A stretch of 62,912 bases of DNA from Microcaldota archaeon (lineage in GTDB: Archaea; Micrarchaeota; Micrarchaeia; Micrarchaeales; CABMGC01): NCBI GenBank assembly GCA_027365175.1, contig DAHXNY010000004.1, forward strand, positions 1 to 62,912, written 5' to 3'. The notes under the pieces are model-generated. The model searched no databases. It was not told the DNA's origin and saw only the letters and a program-made list of their open reading frames with translations. Both the position numbers and the translations under genes were made by a program. Shown here piece after piece: positions 26,429 to 38,600 of this stretch; the first letter of the stretch is position 1, and every line of letters starts with the position of its first letter.

Positions 26429-28621
26429 ATAAACAAACTGATAATAGCAGAAAAACCAAGCGTAGCGATAAGGATAGCATATTCACTGGCAGACGATGGA
26501 AAGCCGCTGTCATATGTTACTAACGGCGTAAGGTATTATGAGGTTAGGAAGGGAGCTGACACCCTTTACATAGTGGCTGCTGCCGGCCATCTCTTCACAA
26601 TAAGGCAGCACGGAGATTCTGACGTGCCTGTCTTTGACGTAGAATGGGTGGAATCCTACAAGACCAACAAGTCTGCATACTTCACAAAGAAGTACATAGA
26701 CACGATATATGCTGTAGGCAAGAAGTGCTCATTCTACATAAACGCATGCGACTATGACATTGAGGGTACGGTTATAGGGAGCAATCTGATAAAGTATGTC
26801 GTAAATTCGAATGTCAATTCAGAGCTGCCAAAGGCAAGCGTCAAGAGAATGAAATTCTCGACGACTACAAAGCCTGACCTTGTCAAATCCTATGAGAACA
26901 TCTCCGACTTCGATTTCGAGAACTTCTATGCTGGTGAGACGCGCCACAAGCTTGACTGGATGTGGGGAATAAACCTCTCCAGGTCACTAATGAGGGCGAT
27001 ATCTACGCAGGGAGTGAAGAAGATACTCAGCATAGGGCGGGTACAAGGGCCGGCATTGGCCCTTCTTGCAGAGAGGGAGCTTGCAATAAAGGACTTCTCT
27101 CCGAAGGATTACTGGAAGGTATTCGCATTTGCAAACGGCACGGAATTCGAATCGGTAAGAGGCTCCATATTCGACGCGAAGGAAGCCGAATCCATAATAA
27201 ACAATGCCGGTAAGGAGGCAAAGGTCGAATCCGTGGAAAAAAACGTAAAAGAGCACTGGTCGTTCCCTCCATTCGATCTTACCTCTCTGCAGCTGGAGGC
27301 GAGCAGAGTATTCAAGATGGATCCTTCAAGGACCCTCGCTGTCGCGCAGTCTCTTTACGAACGCTCATACATCTCATACCCGAGGACAAGCTCGCAGAAG
27401 CTCCCATTCACGCTTAACTTCAGGAACATACTGAACATGCTCTCAAAGATTGAAGGATACAAGGAAGATGTCCTGAAGCTGATAAACGGCAACAGATTCA
27501 GGCCTCTAGAAGGAAAGAAAGCAGACGAGGCCCACCCTGCAATATATCCTACGGGAGAGGAGCCGAAGAAGCTGACTGCCGAGGAGCAAAGGCTTTACGA
27601 CCTGATAACAAGAAGGTTCCTCGCATGCTTTGCAGAGAGCGCGTCTACGGAGAATAACGAAGTGATAATAAGCATAAGCGATGAAAAGTACAGGGCTTCA
27701 GGGTCAAGGCTTCTCAAGAAAGGATGGATAGAGACATACAGATACTATACTCCAAAGACGAGAGAGCTGCCTGATTTCGGCAGAGGGGACATGCATCCTG
27801 TGGAAAAGATAGAATCAAGGGCGCTTAAGACCGAACCCCCAAGGAGATACAACAAGGCAAGCCTCATATCCACTCTCGAAGAGAAAGAGCTCGGCACAAA
27901 GGCAACAAGGGCGGAGATCATAGACACGCTGTTCAGGAGGGAGTACATAAGGAACTCGCAGATAGAGGTTACCGGGTTTGGGATGAGCATATACGACGCT
28001 CTGCATTCGTACTGCCCTGACATACTGGACGAGCAGCTGACAAGAAAGCTGGAAGAGGATATGGGCAGCATATCAAAAGGAACACTCGAAAGCGATACGG
28101 TGATAAAAGAAGGCAAGGACATAATAACGAAGATCACCTTGATATTCAAGGAGAAGCAGACTGAAATAGGGAAGAGGCTGTCCATGGGGCTGGAAAAGAG
28201 CGAGATGGAAGCAAGCATAGGCAAGTGCAAGTGCGGCGGAGATCTGATAGTGAGAAGGTCTACGGCAGGCAAGTCATTCGTGCAGTGCAATAACTGCCAG
28301 CTCTCTTATCCGCTGCCGCAATATTCATTCGTAAAGCCTACCGGGAAGATATGCGAATCTTGCGGTACGCCTATAGTCAAGGTATTCAGGAGAGGGAAGC
28401 GAGTCTTCCAGATGTGCCTGGATCCAAACTGCGAGACAAAGAAGGACTGGGGCAAGCCAAAGACAGCTGCGCAGATAAAGAGTGAACAAGAAGGAGTGGA
28501 GAAGAAAGAAGACACGCCAGCGGCTAAGAAGCCCATGAAGAAAGCCCCTGTGCGCAAGGCTCGGAAGGAAGCCGATTCAAAAAAGAGGAAAGCAAAGAAG
28601 GCTGCTAAAGCCAGTGAATAA
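26429..28621 (+). CDS. topA: DNA topoisomerase I, type IA (starts at ATA)
   Basis: The 730-residue enzyme relaxes negative supercoils. The Toprim domain opens with KLIIAEKPSVA and holds DYDIEG. The catalytic tyrosine lies in SYPRTSS (about residue 318). The C-terminus has two zinc ribbons (CKCGGD...CNNC and CESCGT...C) and a lysine-rich tail. The first conventional start (GTG 26573) would remove the essential LIIAEKPS strand. The frame upstream is closed by TAG at 26414 and contains no ATG, GTG or TTG before that strand. ATA at 26429 gives MNKLIIAEKPSVA and lies 6 nt after GGTA (26419-26422). Confidence 0.92.
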   Translation: MNKLIIAEKPSVAIRIAYSLADDGKPLSYVTNGVRYYEVRKGADTLYIVAAAGHLFTIRQHGDSDVPVFDVEWVESYKTNKSAYFTKKYIDTIYAVGKKCSFYINACDYDIEGTVIGSNLIKYVVNSNVNSELPKASVKRMKFSTTTKPDLVKSYENISDFDFENFYAGETRHKLDWMWGINLSRSLMRAISTQGVKKILSIGRVQGPALALLAERELAIKDFSPKDYWKVFAFANGTEFESVRGSIFDAKEAESIINNAGKEAKVESVEKNVKEHWSFPPFDLTSLQLEASRVFKMDPSRTLAVAQSLYERSYISYPRTSSQKLPFTLNFRNILNMLSKIEGYKEDVLKLINGNRFRPLEGKKADEAHPAIYPTGEEPKKLTAEEQRLYDLITRRFLACFAESASTENNEVIISISDEKYRASGSRLLKKGWIETYRYYTPKTRELPDFGRGDMHPVEKIESRALKTEPPRRYNKASLISTLEEKELGTKATRAEIIDTLFRREYIRNSQIEVTGFGMSIYDALHSYCPDILDEQLTRKLEEDMGSISKGTLESDTVIKEGKDIITKITLIFKEKQTEIGKRLSMGLEKSEMEASIGKCKCGGDLIVRRSTAGKSFVQCNNCQLSYPLPQYSFVKPTGKICESCGTPIVKVFRRGKRVFQMCLDPNCETKKDWGKPKTAAQIKSEQEGVEKKEDTPAAKKPMKKAPVRKARKEADSKKRKAKKAAKASE

Positions 28622-28622
28622 G

Positions 28623-29216
28623 ATGTTCATATATCCGAAGATGTACAGGAAGCTCAAGCGGGGACCGCAGGTGATGCTGCCCAAGGACATAGGCACCATA
28701 ATCGCGTATTCGGGAGTAGGCAAGGAGAGCGTCTGCATGGATGCGGGTACGGGGAGCGGATGGCTCGCAGTCTCGCTTGCAAGGATATGCAGCAAGGTCT
28801 ACAGCTACGATATAAGAACGGAGTTCATTGCGATAGCAGAGAGGAACGCAAACATGCTCGGACTTGCCAACATAGAGTTCAGAAATGAGGATGTATTCAA
28901 GAAAATACATGAAAGGAACCTGGACCTTGTCGTCCTAGATCTGCCCTCTTCCGAGAAAGCGCTAGCGAATGCAAAGAGGGCCCTTGCAGAAGGCGGAACG
29001 GTTGTGGGCTATCTGCCGCATATGGAGCAGGTCCAGAGATTTGCTTCCAAGCTGGAGAAGCTGAAGTTCTCGGACATACATACTGTAGAAGTGATAGTCA
29101 GGGACATGCTGGTAAGGAAGGAGGGGATGCGTCCTTCTACAAAAGGGCTGTGGCACACCGCATATCTTGTCTTCGCAAGAAAGCCCGAGGCAAAGCAGCT
29201 GCATAAACCTATTTAA
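28623..29216 (+). CDS. trmI: TrmI-type tRNA m1A methyltransferase
   Basis: The 197-residue SAM-dependent methyltransferase has the N-terminal family block YRKLKRGPQVMLPKDIG, the SAM motif DAGTGSGWLAVSLA (about 44-57) and DLVVLDLPSSEKAL in motif IV. The C-terminal HTAYLVFARK strand is typical of Gcd14/TrmI. These act as tetramers on A57/A58 of the tRNA T-loop. It is shorter than usual (about 250), as the N-terminal beta domain is reduced. The ATG at 28623 lies within the end of topA; GTG at 28614 is an alternative. Confidence 0.8.
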   Translation: MFIYPKMYRKLKRGPQVMLPKDIGTIIAYSGVGKESVCMDAGTGSGWLAVSLARICSKVYSYDIRTEFIAIAERNANMLGLANIEFRNEDVFKKIHERNLDLVVLDLPSSEKALANAKRALAEGGTVVGYLPHMEQVQRFASKLEKLKFSDIHTVEVIVRDMLVRKEGMRPSTKGLWHTAYLVFARKPEAKQLHKPI

Positions 29217-29281
29217 TGTTTGCACAGCATAAAATTTCTGTAATTTTAATCGGTTTTCCAAAATACATAAAGGAGTAAGAT

Positions 29282-32029
29282 ATGGGAGTGAAAGAGTCTT
29301 TAGAATCGAGGAGGGTACAGTTTCTAATCTTCCTTGTAATAGCCATAGCAATCATATACCTCACAATAATATACAGGACTACCATGTTAAATGACGCAGG
29401 CTTCTACGAGCCTGACGGCTTCTACCACTTCTCTGTAATAAGAGCTGCGGTAAACAACAATTTCATAGTGCCCCACATACTGCACATATCCGGATACCCT
29501 TCCCCGACTACTGTACTCGAGCCTGAAGGCCTTTACTGGGTAACCTTATTCCCTTATCTCTTCCTGCAGTTCTTTGGAATAAGCTATTATGACATAATGC
29601 GCCTTGTTCCTGTACTTTTCGGCATATTCGACGTTATAGGTGCATACTTCCTTGCAAGGATGATAACCAAAGACAAGCTCTTTGGTATACTCTCAATGCT
29701 CTTTGTAGCCCTTAGCATGGGAGACGCGGCTAGGACAAGCGCACTGATATACAGAGGAGACGGCTTCGTCACCATATTCCTGATAATAGCTCTGGTGTTC
29801 GCAGCCCTAGTGATGAAGGAACCTTCGGAGGAAAGGCACAGGCATAAGATATTAGGAATACAATTCGACAAAAAGAAAGCCGCATATGCTGTGCTGTCTG
29901 CTGCCTTCCTGAGCCTATCCAATTATGTATGGAATGGTGCAGCCTTTGCGACAGCGGTTTATATGGTACTGCTGATGCTTGTAATATTCGTCTCGTTCAT
30001 ATTCGACAAGAAGGAGCTTCTTGAGGATTCCAAATATCTGGTAGCTGCATTTGTCCTATGGTATATACTTGTAAACATATACCTTTCATTTGGCTTCATT
30101 GCCCACCAGACATTTACTGGATTAAATACCATCTCCTTGATAGCTCTCGCAGTGATAGGGTGGTTTATCGCCAAATACCTGTCTGACAATGTCAACAAGT
30201 ACAAATCATTTGTAGGATCGTCAGTTACAAGATTAATAGTCACAGTGATTGTGTTCGCCGCAGCGTTCGCAGCGATATATCTTCTTGATAACCAGTTCAT
30301 ATATGAGATATTTGTAGGAAATGGATTCATAATAACAAGCAACTTTGCCGCTACGATACAGGAACTACAGCCGCCTACGCAATCCTTCCTTTATGCGAGT
30401 TTTGGCAATGTTCTCTTCATAACACCAATGACAATCATCATGTACCTCGGTACGGCAGCAACAACGATATCAAGGGCAGCAATATGGGTTATAATGATGG
30501 TCCTTATGCTTCCTTATCTCTTCATGCAGGTCTTTGACTCAGGAGGATACATGAAAGGAAAGGCCAAGGCAGCCTTCGGCATAAATCCAGGAATGCTCAT
30601 ACTCATGGCATACTTTGCAGTCACGGCTTACCTTCAGATAAATGCGATAAGGTTCAATTCATTGATATCCGTGCCACTTGCAATATTCGCAGCATATACT
30701 GTATACTGGCTTCTATCGTTTGCAAGAAGCTCGTCAAAGACGCAGTTAAAATACTACACGGTCATGCTTGAGATACTGGTAATAATCGGATTGGTGCTAT
30801 CTGTTGCAAATTCTGTTGACGTGTACTCATACATGTCCGCATTCGGCTATTGGGGAACGGTGATATTCTTCTTGGCACTCGCCCTGGCATATCCTGCATA
30901 TCTTTATTACGAAGCAAACCATCATGACAAGCATGAGGTACATGTCAAATACGCCACACTGGCAGTGGCAGGCATACTGCTGGTATCATTCATAATTGTG
31001 CTCATGTACATAAGCGGGATATATGCAAACAATCTCTCACAGGCGGACAACGTGAATCCTCAGTTCCTGAGTGCAATGACATGGTTCAAAAACAACTCTC
31101 CGGCAAACAGCGTTGCCTTGACCTTATGGCCAGACGGAAGCGTGGTTGAGGGATGGGCAAACAGGACAAGCGTAACAGACAGTGTTGGCTCGCAGAACGC
31201 AAGCAAGGCAAACCCATTCGCAGCATGGCTGTTTAATTCAAGCTCCGATCCCCAGTTCCTTTCAAGCAAGATAAACGGAAAGCCGGATTACTTTATAGCA
31301 AGATACACGTGGATGATAGAGACGCAGGGTATATACACCGAATCCAATCTTACTGCCAACGCCTCGTTATACGGATCTGTGCTCCTGGACCAATTTGCAG
31401 AGAACTTCAATGCGACTACGGAATTCTTCCAACTCTCCAACCCGCAAGGCATAAATGTAGTGATGTCAATCCCAAAAAATAATTCAATTACTGACTTTAA
31501 GGCATACATAATGTACAAGACCTTGCAGACAGGGCAGGAGGAGATATCTCCATTCTCAACCGTAGTCTTATACAATCAGGACAATGCAAATTTCAGCGTT
31601 ATAAAACCGACATACTTCAACCAGACCAGCGGCAATATGCTTGTATTAATGTACTCTAATGTACCTAGGCAGGGCTATCCTGTAAATATAACCGGCGCAT
31701 ACATACTCAGCAGCTACCTTGCAGATACAAATATGGCAAAGTTCCTGTTCTTATGCTCAAGCTATTCATGTGCATGGAACAACAAGAATGTCTCTATGCA
31801 ATTGGTATATGCGAATCCCGATACAAAGATATTCAAGATTATCTACGATACAAACGCCACAATAGCAGCCACTAATAGCTCAAACAGCACGCATGTGACT
31901 GCTGTACCTGCCAACACCGTATCCACCCCGACAACCAACAACATAAAAAGCAATGCCTCAAATGCTACTGCCGGCAGCCAGACAAACTCTATAGCAAACA
32001 AAACAATAAACGGTTCTGCGTCTCACTAA
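29282..32029 (+). CDS. aglB: Oligosaccharyltransferase Stt3/AglB
   Basis: The 915-residue protein transfers a lipid-linked glycan to Asn-X-Ser/Thr at the outer membrane face. About 13 membrane helices occupy residues 1-590. The first outer loop has EPDGFYHF (Asp about 45), matching the catalytic metal-binding loop, and a DGF motif follows later (IYRGDGF). The soluble C-terminal domain begins near 595. The WWDYG sequon-reading motif is replaced by LWPDG (about 615-619), followed by ANRTSVTDSVG, which keeps the family pattern. Many sequons and a Ser/Thr/Asn-rich tail are present. A GGAG motif precedes the ATG. Confidence 0.9.
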   Translation: MGVKESLESRRVQFLIFLVIAIAIIYLTIIYRTTMLNDAGFYEPDGFYHFSVIRAAVNNNFIVPHILHISGYPSPTTVLEPEGLYWVTLFPYLFLQFFGISYYDIMRLVPVLFGIFDVIGAYFLARMITKDKLFGILSMLFVALSMGDAARTSALIYRGDGFVTIFLIIALVFAALVMKEPSEERHRHKILGIQFDKKKAAYAVLSAAFLSLSNYVWNGAAFATAVYMVLLMLVIFVSFIFDKKELLEDSKYLVAAFVLWYILVNIYLSFGFIAHQTFTGLNTISLIALAVIGWFIAKYLSDNVNKYKSFVGSSVTRLIVTVIVFAAAFAAIYLLDNQFIYEIFVGNGFIITSNFAATIQELQPPTQSFLYASFGNVLFITPMTIIMYLGTAATTISRAAIWVIMMVLMLPYLFMQVFDSGGYMKGKAKAAFGINPGMLILMAYFAVTAYLQINAIRFNSLISVPLAIFAAYTVYWLLSFARSSSKTQLKYYTVMLEILVIIGLVLSVANSVDVYSYMSAFGYWGTVIFFLALALAYPAYLYYEANHHDKHEVHVKYATLAVAGILLVSFIIVLMYISGIYANNLSQADNVNPQFLSAMTWFKNNSPANSVALTLWPDGSVVEGWANRTSVTDSVGSQNASKANPFAAWLFNSSSDPQFLSSKINGKPDYFIARYTWMIETQGIYTESNLTANASLYGSVLLDQFAENFNATTEFFQLSNPQGINVVMSIPKNNSITDFKAYIMYKTLQTGQEEISPFSTVVLYNQDNANFSVIKPTYFNQTSGNMLVLMYSNVPRQGYPVNITGAYILSSYLADTNMAKFLFLCSSYSCAWNNKNVSMQLVYANPDTKIFKIIYDTNATIAATNSSNSTHVTAVPANTVSTPTTNNIKSNASNATAGSQTNSIANKTINGSASH

Positions 32030-32077
32030 TCAAAGACAAAAAAGAAGAGAAAAAGAAAAAACAAACGTCCGAGGTTC

Positions 32078-32488
32078 TTATCTTGTGAAGATGCCTCCTA
32101 TTACGGCTATTATGAACCCTACCACAGCAGCCCAGAAATAACCTGCTGAACCATACGTCAGAGCAGTAAGGCATATTCCTGCAACAGCCGCAAGTTGCAT
32201 TCCTCCATACCTGTATATCCCTCCGGGACTAGCAAGGTTCGCTATGCTTACAAAAAAGAGAGCTATGGATGCCACTACGGCAAGTGAGAAGAATACAGGC
32301 AGCCAGACTCCTCCACCAAGTGCATTCCATGACCTCATGCTGTATTGCGCTCCCACTCCTCCCCAGAATATCAAGCCCAGGAAGATCAAGCTGCCTATGA
32401 ATTGCAGAACATGTGCAGCGGCATTCCCAGAACCTGACTTAACAGATGCGCTTCTCGTATCACGTGCATTTCTTGCATTTCTCGCCAT
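32078..32488 (-). CDS. Four-helix membrane protein, unknown function
   Basis: The 136-residue protein has a basic N-terminal 25 residues (ARNARNARDTR) and four hydrophobic helices (FIGSLIFLGLIFWGGVG; VWLPVFFSLAVVASIALFFV; MQLAAVAGICLTALTYGSAG; FWAAVVGFIIAVIGGIF). Topology resembles MARVEL-like four-helix proteins, but that is shape only. It is convergent with aglB and divergent from the giant surface protein. A TAGTATATAATG promoter lies about 15-20 bp upstream, suggesting leaderless expression. Confidence 0.6.
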   Translation of the reverse strand: MARNARNARDTRSASVKSGSGNAAAHVLQFIGSLIFLGLIFWGGVGAQYSMRSWNALGGGVWLPVFFSLAVVASIALFFVSIANLASPGGIYRYGGMQLAAVAGICLTALTYGSAGYFWAAVVGFIIAVIGGIFTR

Positions 32489-32634
32489 CTCATCAACATT
32501 ATATACTAAAAAGGGTGAATCCTTTTAAAGCTGATGCATTGTATCCGGCAACCAAAAAGCCATTTATCATGCAATAAGCCTTGCCTGTGCCATTTCTACC
32601 CTAAAAACAGTCTCTCATCTGCAAAAAACACTAT

Positions 32635-32647
32635 CATTATAAATCTC
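32635..32647 (+). promoter_or_regulatory. TATA box of the giant surface protein gene
   Basis: The sequence cattataaatctc lies about 40 bp before the ATG at 32681, a standard archaeal promoter distance with a short leader. Confidence 0.55.
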
Positions 32648-32680
32648 TCTCGTGTTAGATAATGCGGTTGCGCTGATAAG

Positions 32681-35600
32681 ATGGATAAGAAGAACATATT
32701 CCTCATTGGGCTTCTGCTGTTATCTTCATATTCCTTAATCGTGCATACCGCATACGCATCCTCAGGAAGCGCATCAAGCTTTCTCGGCACGGCCGCTGTT
32801 CAATTCTGCAAAGCTATAAGCATTCCAAATGCCCACATACATTCTACAAGCACCGGTGCATCCGTAACTGTAACTTATACCTGTCCATTTTCCACACTGT
32901 ACAATCCCATAACCGCAGGTGTAGGAGCAAACAGCCATATCCCACTGCCTTATGCTGGAAACCCGTACGTCTCCCCCGCTTCTCAAGTGGCGTCATACAA
33001 CCAGAAGAATGCGGCATACATGGAAACCTGCCCTAAAAGCCCTCCAACAAACCCTACAAATAACATATATTTTGTGACAGGCGCAGAGCCTTTTATAGCA
33101 GGTGACGGCTGCCAGCTTGCTTCCGCAGGTGTCAAATCCGTATTCTTACTATCAGATCTGGTGTACACGCAGCACTATGATTTTTCATTATTCGATCTTG
33201 CCCACGGCTATTCTAATGTATCTGCAGAGAACACCGCATACATGGTGCTCAAAGATGTTGCTTACTCTCCACAGCTAGAATCCGGGGCAATATCCACTGC
33301 ATACAACTCAAATTCCAACATATTTTCAGGAGTGCCTCCCCAGCCGCAGCATGGGCTATGGTCATGGTTTGCGGAGTATGCGAATTTAGCAGGTGCGCCT
33401 GCGGTGACAAAGACCACATCTGTACTTGCAGGATTGCCGATACCAAGCTTCTTCGGACTCAGCGTGCCTGCAGGATATCTTCCATATGTTGCACCTGGGA
33501 TTGGATACACGCCGCCTTCTGAGGTATACCCTATAGCATGCATATACACCTACAAGTACACCATATCCACTACACTCCAAAGCATACAGAACGCCGAAAT
33601 ACCATATCTGTACCAAACAGCCCCTCCAAGCGGCAAGACCCCAGGAACAAATGCCACATTCAATACGAATTTCCTGCCATACATACTATACAATTTCCAG
33701 GTAAAAAATCCCTCTCTTGGAAACAATCTTTATACGCTTGACCAGCTTTCATATGCTGCATACAGCCCTTACAATTACAATAACCCTAAAACAAGCGAGA
33801 TACCAATAAACATAAGCACGCCTCAGCTCTTCATGGTTTCTTACAATACCAACAAGTACCAGCAGAACTGCAATTCCGGCAATACCGGTTTCTTCGACAG
33901 TATAGGATGCTTCTACGAAAGGCATTTCGGAAGCAGCATAAACAGCAAAACCATCCTGATACCATATGCAATGCCAAACATGATCGTCAATACTATGCAA
34001 AACGAGCCCATAGCATATCCTGCGACAGGAGAGCCGACAATGTACGGCTACGGTGCAACACAGCAGCAGCTTGCAACCGCAGGAGCAAACACCGTAAACG
34101 CTCTGATCTCTATCAAAGACCCTCTTTCGATAGCGGCAATTCCAAACGATTACGTTTTCGTGCTTGCAAATACGATAGTTCCATCGAAGACCACCATCGT
34201 ACAGTCTTCATCATGCACAGTAACCCAGCCTTCATCGGGGAGCAACCTAGAGAACTTCATTCAGGGTTCATTATCAAATCTCGGGGTATCTAACTCTGCA
34301 AACAACGAGGCATTCCTCGCTGCGATAGCACAGGCATACAGCTCCACCGGGGAGGACTTCGCATACAATAATCCATTGGGCTTCGACTCGCTGCAGGGCA
34401 AAGGGTCAAACCAAGGACTGAGCGTGAACATCAAAATGCCATCTTCTCCATGCAATGATCCATATGGCACTCCTGCATACTCGTCGCCAAGCCAGGGCGA
34501 GACCGCCACTTCAGACGCATTGCAATTGTCGGTCAGCGGCAACGGAGCGACTCTTGCAACATTCAATGCGATAATGTACGGCCTGAAGAACAACGAGCCT
34601 CTTGGCTACTATACTACAAATTCAATAGCTCAGTCAGACCTGTTCAATCTCGAGACGATACAATCCCAGTCGACATCGGCTTCAGGATCAAGCGCATACG
34701 GTATAATAAGCGGTGAGCTATCGTCAACTGGCAGCAATTCTTTGGCTGCTACTGCCCTTGTTAAATGGGCTCATGGAATAACTATCTCATCGCAGAGTAC
34801 TCCACCAACAGCCGCATACGCTGGCGCAACGAACAGCATATATGTAATGCGTGTAATGAGCCAGGGCTATTACAACAACTCCGTACTTCCTCCAGGTGCC
34901 ATCCCTAACATAGCCGATACGGTAACTACCAACGATACTGCAATAGGTTCGTCAACGCATCCTGCATCAAGCGTGTGTGCAGGAACAGTGACATGTCAGG
35001 ATGTATGGACTGCTGACTGGAAGAACTACTGGACCAGCCTGATAAAACTGGAATCTGCGAATGTCTATGTAATAAATCAGATTCCAATAACCCAGTCCTT
35101 GGTAACAGGCTCCATAACAGTCACAAGTGGCATAACCATCGGTCCGCAGCCAAAGCACAATACCTGCATTCCTAGCATTGCCAATAATAACTACTGTCCA
35201 CCCCCTACGACCTCCGCCCCGAAAGGACCGGTATTCACTCCTGGAAAAACAACTGCTACCTTCACCCCAATGAACATATCCGCAGATGCAGAAGGCGATG
35301 TGTATGTAACGGGTACAATGTCGATATCAGGGACAATATCACCGTGGGTCATAAAGGTAAGCAACGCCGCAGGCAAATACACTGTAACGGGAAGCCTGCT
35401 CACCGTACCTGCAGGTTCAGGGAAATCCAGCGGGCAATCGGTGCCGCAGAACAACAACGGCAAACCACTTACACCAACAGAGATAGCAGCATCCCCTGAC
35501 GGAAAGCTTATCTTCATAACAAGCCAGCAGAGCAGCAACATATATGTATTCTCAGGAGAGACCCTGAAGTACCTCAGCACATACAATCTGGCATACTCAT

Positions 35601-38600
35601 CAGATGTAGCTCCTCTTGGCATAACCTACCAAGGCGTTACAAGTTCATTATCAAGCGTATCAGGAACTCCCACTTCAAACCCTGCCCCATCTGTAAACAT
35701 AACCGAGTTCATAGCTAATGGCGGTTTCTACGGCCTTAACACAATAAACAATGCCGGAATAGCGCAGATAGTCAACAAATTCAAGAGCGCAGGTATATCG
35801 CAGCTTGATGAACCATCCTACCACCACCCTGTGGCAATCCAGGATGTTAACGGCTATCTGTATGTGCTTGACAACTGGTACGGGGGAATAGGTTCGTCAT
35901 GTAATTTTGCCCTGCACCTGTACCTAGCGAATCTATGCTGGAAATCAAATATCGCCAATTTTGATACTCTTATGCTCAGAGTGATAAATTCTACAGGACA
36001 GGATGTGCCGGTAAACCCGACAAGATACAACGACGTGTGGTTCCAGACAGGCACAAACAACGCCGGAACCGCATCCAACACCGTGCAATATCTGGGCTCC
36101 CAGAGCGGAGGCATATACCCTCCATTCGGTTGGATGATATCGGGCAGCTTGTCTGATGGCACCGGCAGCAGCTCAAAGATTATAAGCCTATGCGGAGTAG
36201 ACTCGGGGAGCAATCCTTGCACAATGCCTCCAACCGCATTCACAGAAAACAACAACTACTGGCCTATCGGTCCAGCGCTTAACGGACTTGACTGCAATTC
36301 CGGCGTACTGGTAACACTGACAAGCGGAACCTATGGGTGCGCATTCCTGCCTTTGTCAGGGCTAAGCTTCTCCGTGAGCTTCAACAACACCGTAGGCATA
36401 CTATTCCCATCCCCGCAGAACATAAACAGCGGCTCCACATCAACAGCAAACAAATACGCGGAAATGATCTTTACACGATTTGATCTTCAGAATTACACGC
36501 AGTTTCTAAGCCCGCAGGGACCTCCAATACTTGCGCAATCCGTGTGCTACATGGATGCGAATGGCAATAGTGCATTATCGCTTCCGTCTGGCGCCACCAA
36601 CCCCGACCTCTGCATAAAGGACACTAATATAAATTCATTCGAGAGTCCTATGCTATTGCTGTCAAGCCCATTCAACTATACTGAGAACATAGGTTCACTC
36701 AAGACACTTACGTACAGCGAATACCTATATTCAACATTCTCAGGAGCAGGCAGCATAACAAATTCTCCTACTACTAATTATGGCTCTACAGAGAATGCAT
36801 ACAACGCATTGCTTGGAAACTCTATCTTCATAAACAAAGGTGAAACTATCCCTGCGTCTACAGGTGCAGTATCTCCATCGCAGGTTGCATCATCCGAGCA
36901 GACAAAACTGCAAAGCCTACTCTCTGGTTATTCTGTAGTGCCATATGAAGAAACCTTCCAGACCCAGCAGCAGATACAACAGCAAACAATGAAGGTTCTC
37001 CCAACAGCTCCTGTTTATTGGTGCTTCACAAAGCCACAGACTGCGCCTCCATTCGATATAAGCAGGACCTGGGATACTCTAACAACACTCTTCTCAACAG
37101 GCGTGAGCAAGACATATGCCTCTCCGACTCTATCTGCCCCCGTAGAGGGCGGACCTTCATACGCGCAATTCCTATTAAACGGCACATTCTACCAGCAGAT
37201 GCTTAACGCTACGATAGCGCCAAGGCAGATACTCTTCAATCTCTTTACAAACAGGATATTTGGAACAGTATATACAAATGATTCCTTAGGATACCAGACA
37301 AACAAGCAGATCACTGTAAATGCCATACGTACGATAGCGTATACGATAGAGATCAACAGGCAGGGTGTAGGGAATCCCGGATCCATTTTAGGTTATCCTT
37401 ACTACGAGTCCATACATCCTATAACAGGTTCAGCAAGCGTAGCTGGGACTTCCTTGCTGCCGTGCGTTGGCGCAGTATGCATGACGCAGGCATCTTTATC
37501 TTCAGCATTGTCATCAGGATTATCAATCTCTGGCAATGGGGATAAGAACACATTTACATATGCGGCGTCGAATACCTTCCCCAACGCAGTAACCCTATTC
37601 AACTTCTATCAGGATATGGTATATGCCAACGATACCTTCCTTAACTTCACAGGAAATGGCATAGGGACACCTGGCACTCTTACCGATCCTTACGGCTATC
37701 ACAGGATAGTGATGGTATTCAATGACAGATTCAACAACAATATCTATCTGCCTCTAGATGCAGACATTGCAAATTCAACGCAGCTTGGCGTCTCCGTAGC
37801 ATCGTCTGTAAGCGGAAGCAATTCAAACCAGACTGCACTTACGATAACAGGAAACCTGAATTACACCCCGCCATTCAGCACGCAGCAGATACCTATGAAC
37901 GGAGGTACTGTGTATCTGTATTACGATACAAACCTTGGCTTCCAGAACTACGGCCCATACTCAGACCCTGCCAACGTACAGCTTTGTGCATTCGGTTTCG
38001 GCGCAAACGTGCCTCAGAACTGCCAGCTTGCAATCCCGGGATGGCTATACGGAGGCACAACTCTCAATCCAAATGCCGAACTTCCAACGTATCACGCATC
38101 AACAAGCGCATCAGGATCATGTCTGGCACCGCCTAACAGCCTGCTGCAGCCTGTACAGTACAACTGCAACATATACGGCTCCGACGGGAAGACAAAGATA
38201 TCCAATACCTGCCCTGTGAACTCAGGGGGCAACAATCAATGGTGCGATCCGATATTCTCCAACGGCACCGGACTATGCACCTCGCAGCTCGGCCTGATAG
38301 GAAGTGCAACGACCAATGCAAATGGCGCATTCTCAAAGACGATAAACGCATGCGGATACGGATATGCAAACATAAAGGCCGTATTCTATGGTGCCCCTTC
38401 GGCAGGCTCGGGCTCTCCTGGCATTTCTACAGTAACGCCAGAACCAATCAAGGTTACGCAATCTCCTATAGCGTATGCGTATAACCCTAGCTACAGCGGG
38501 CCTCAGGACACCTTCTACACCACCGATTATTCATGGGCTCCTGCACAATCAACAACAAGCTTCCCCATAGGAGCTTTATTGCTCTCCTATGGAAACATAG

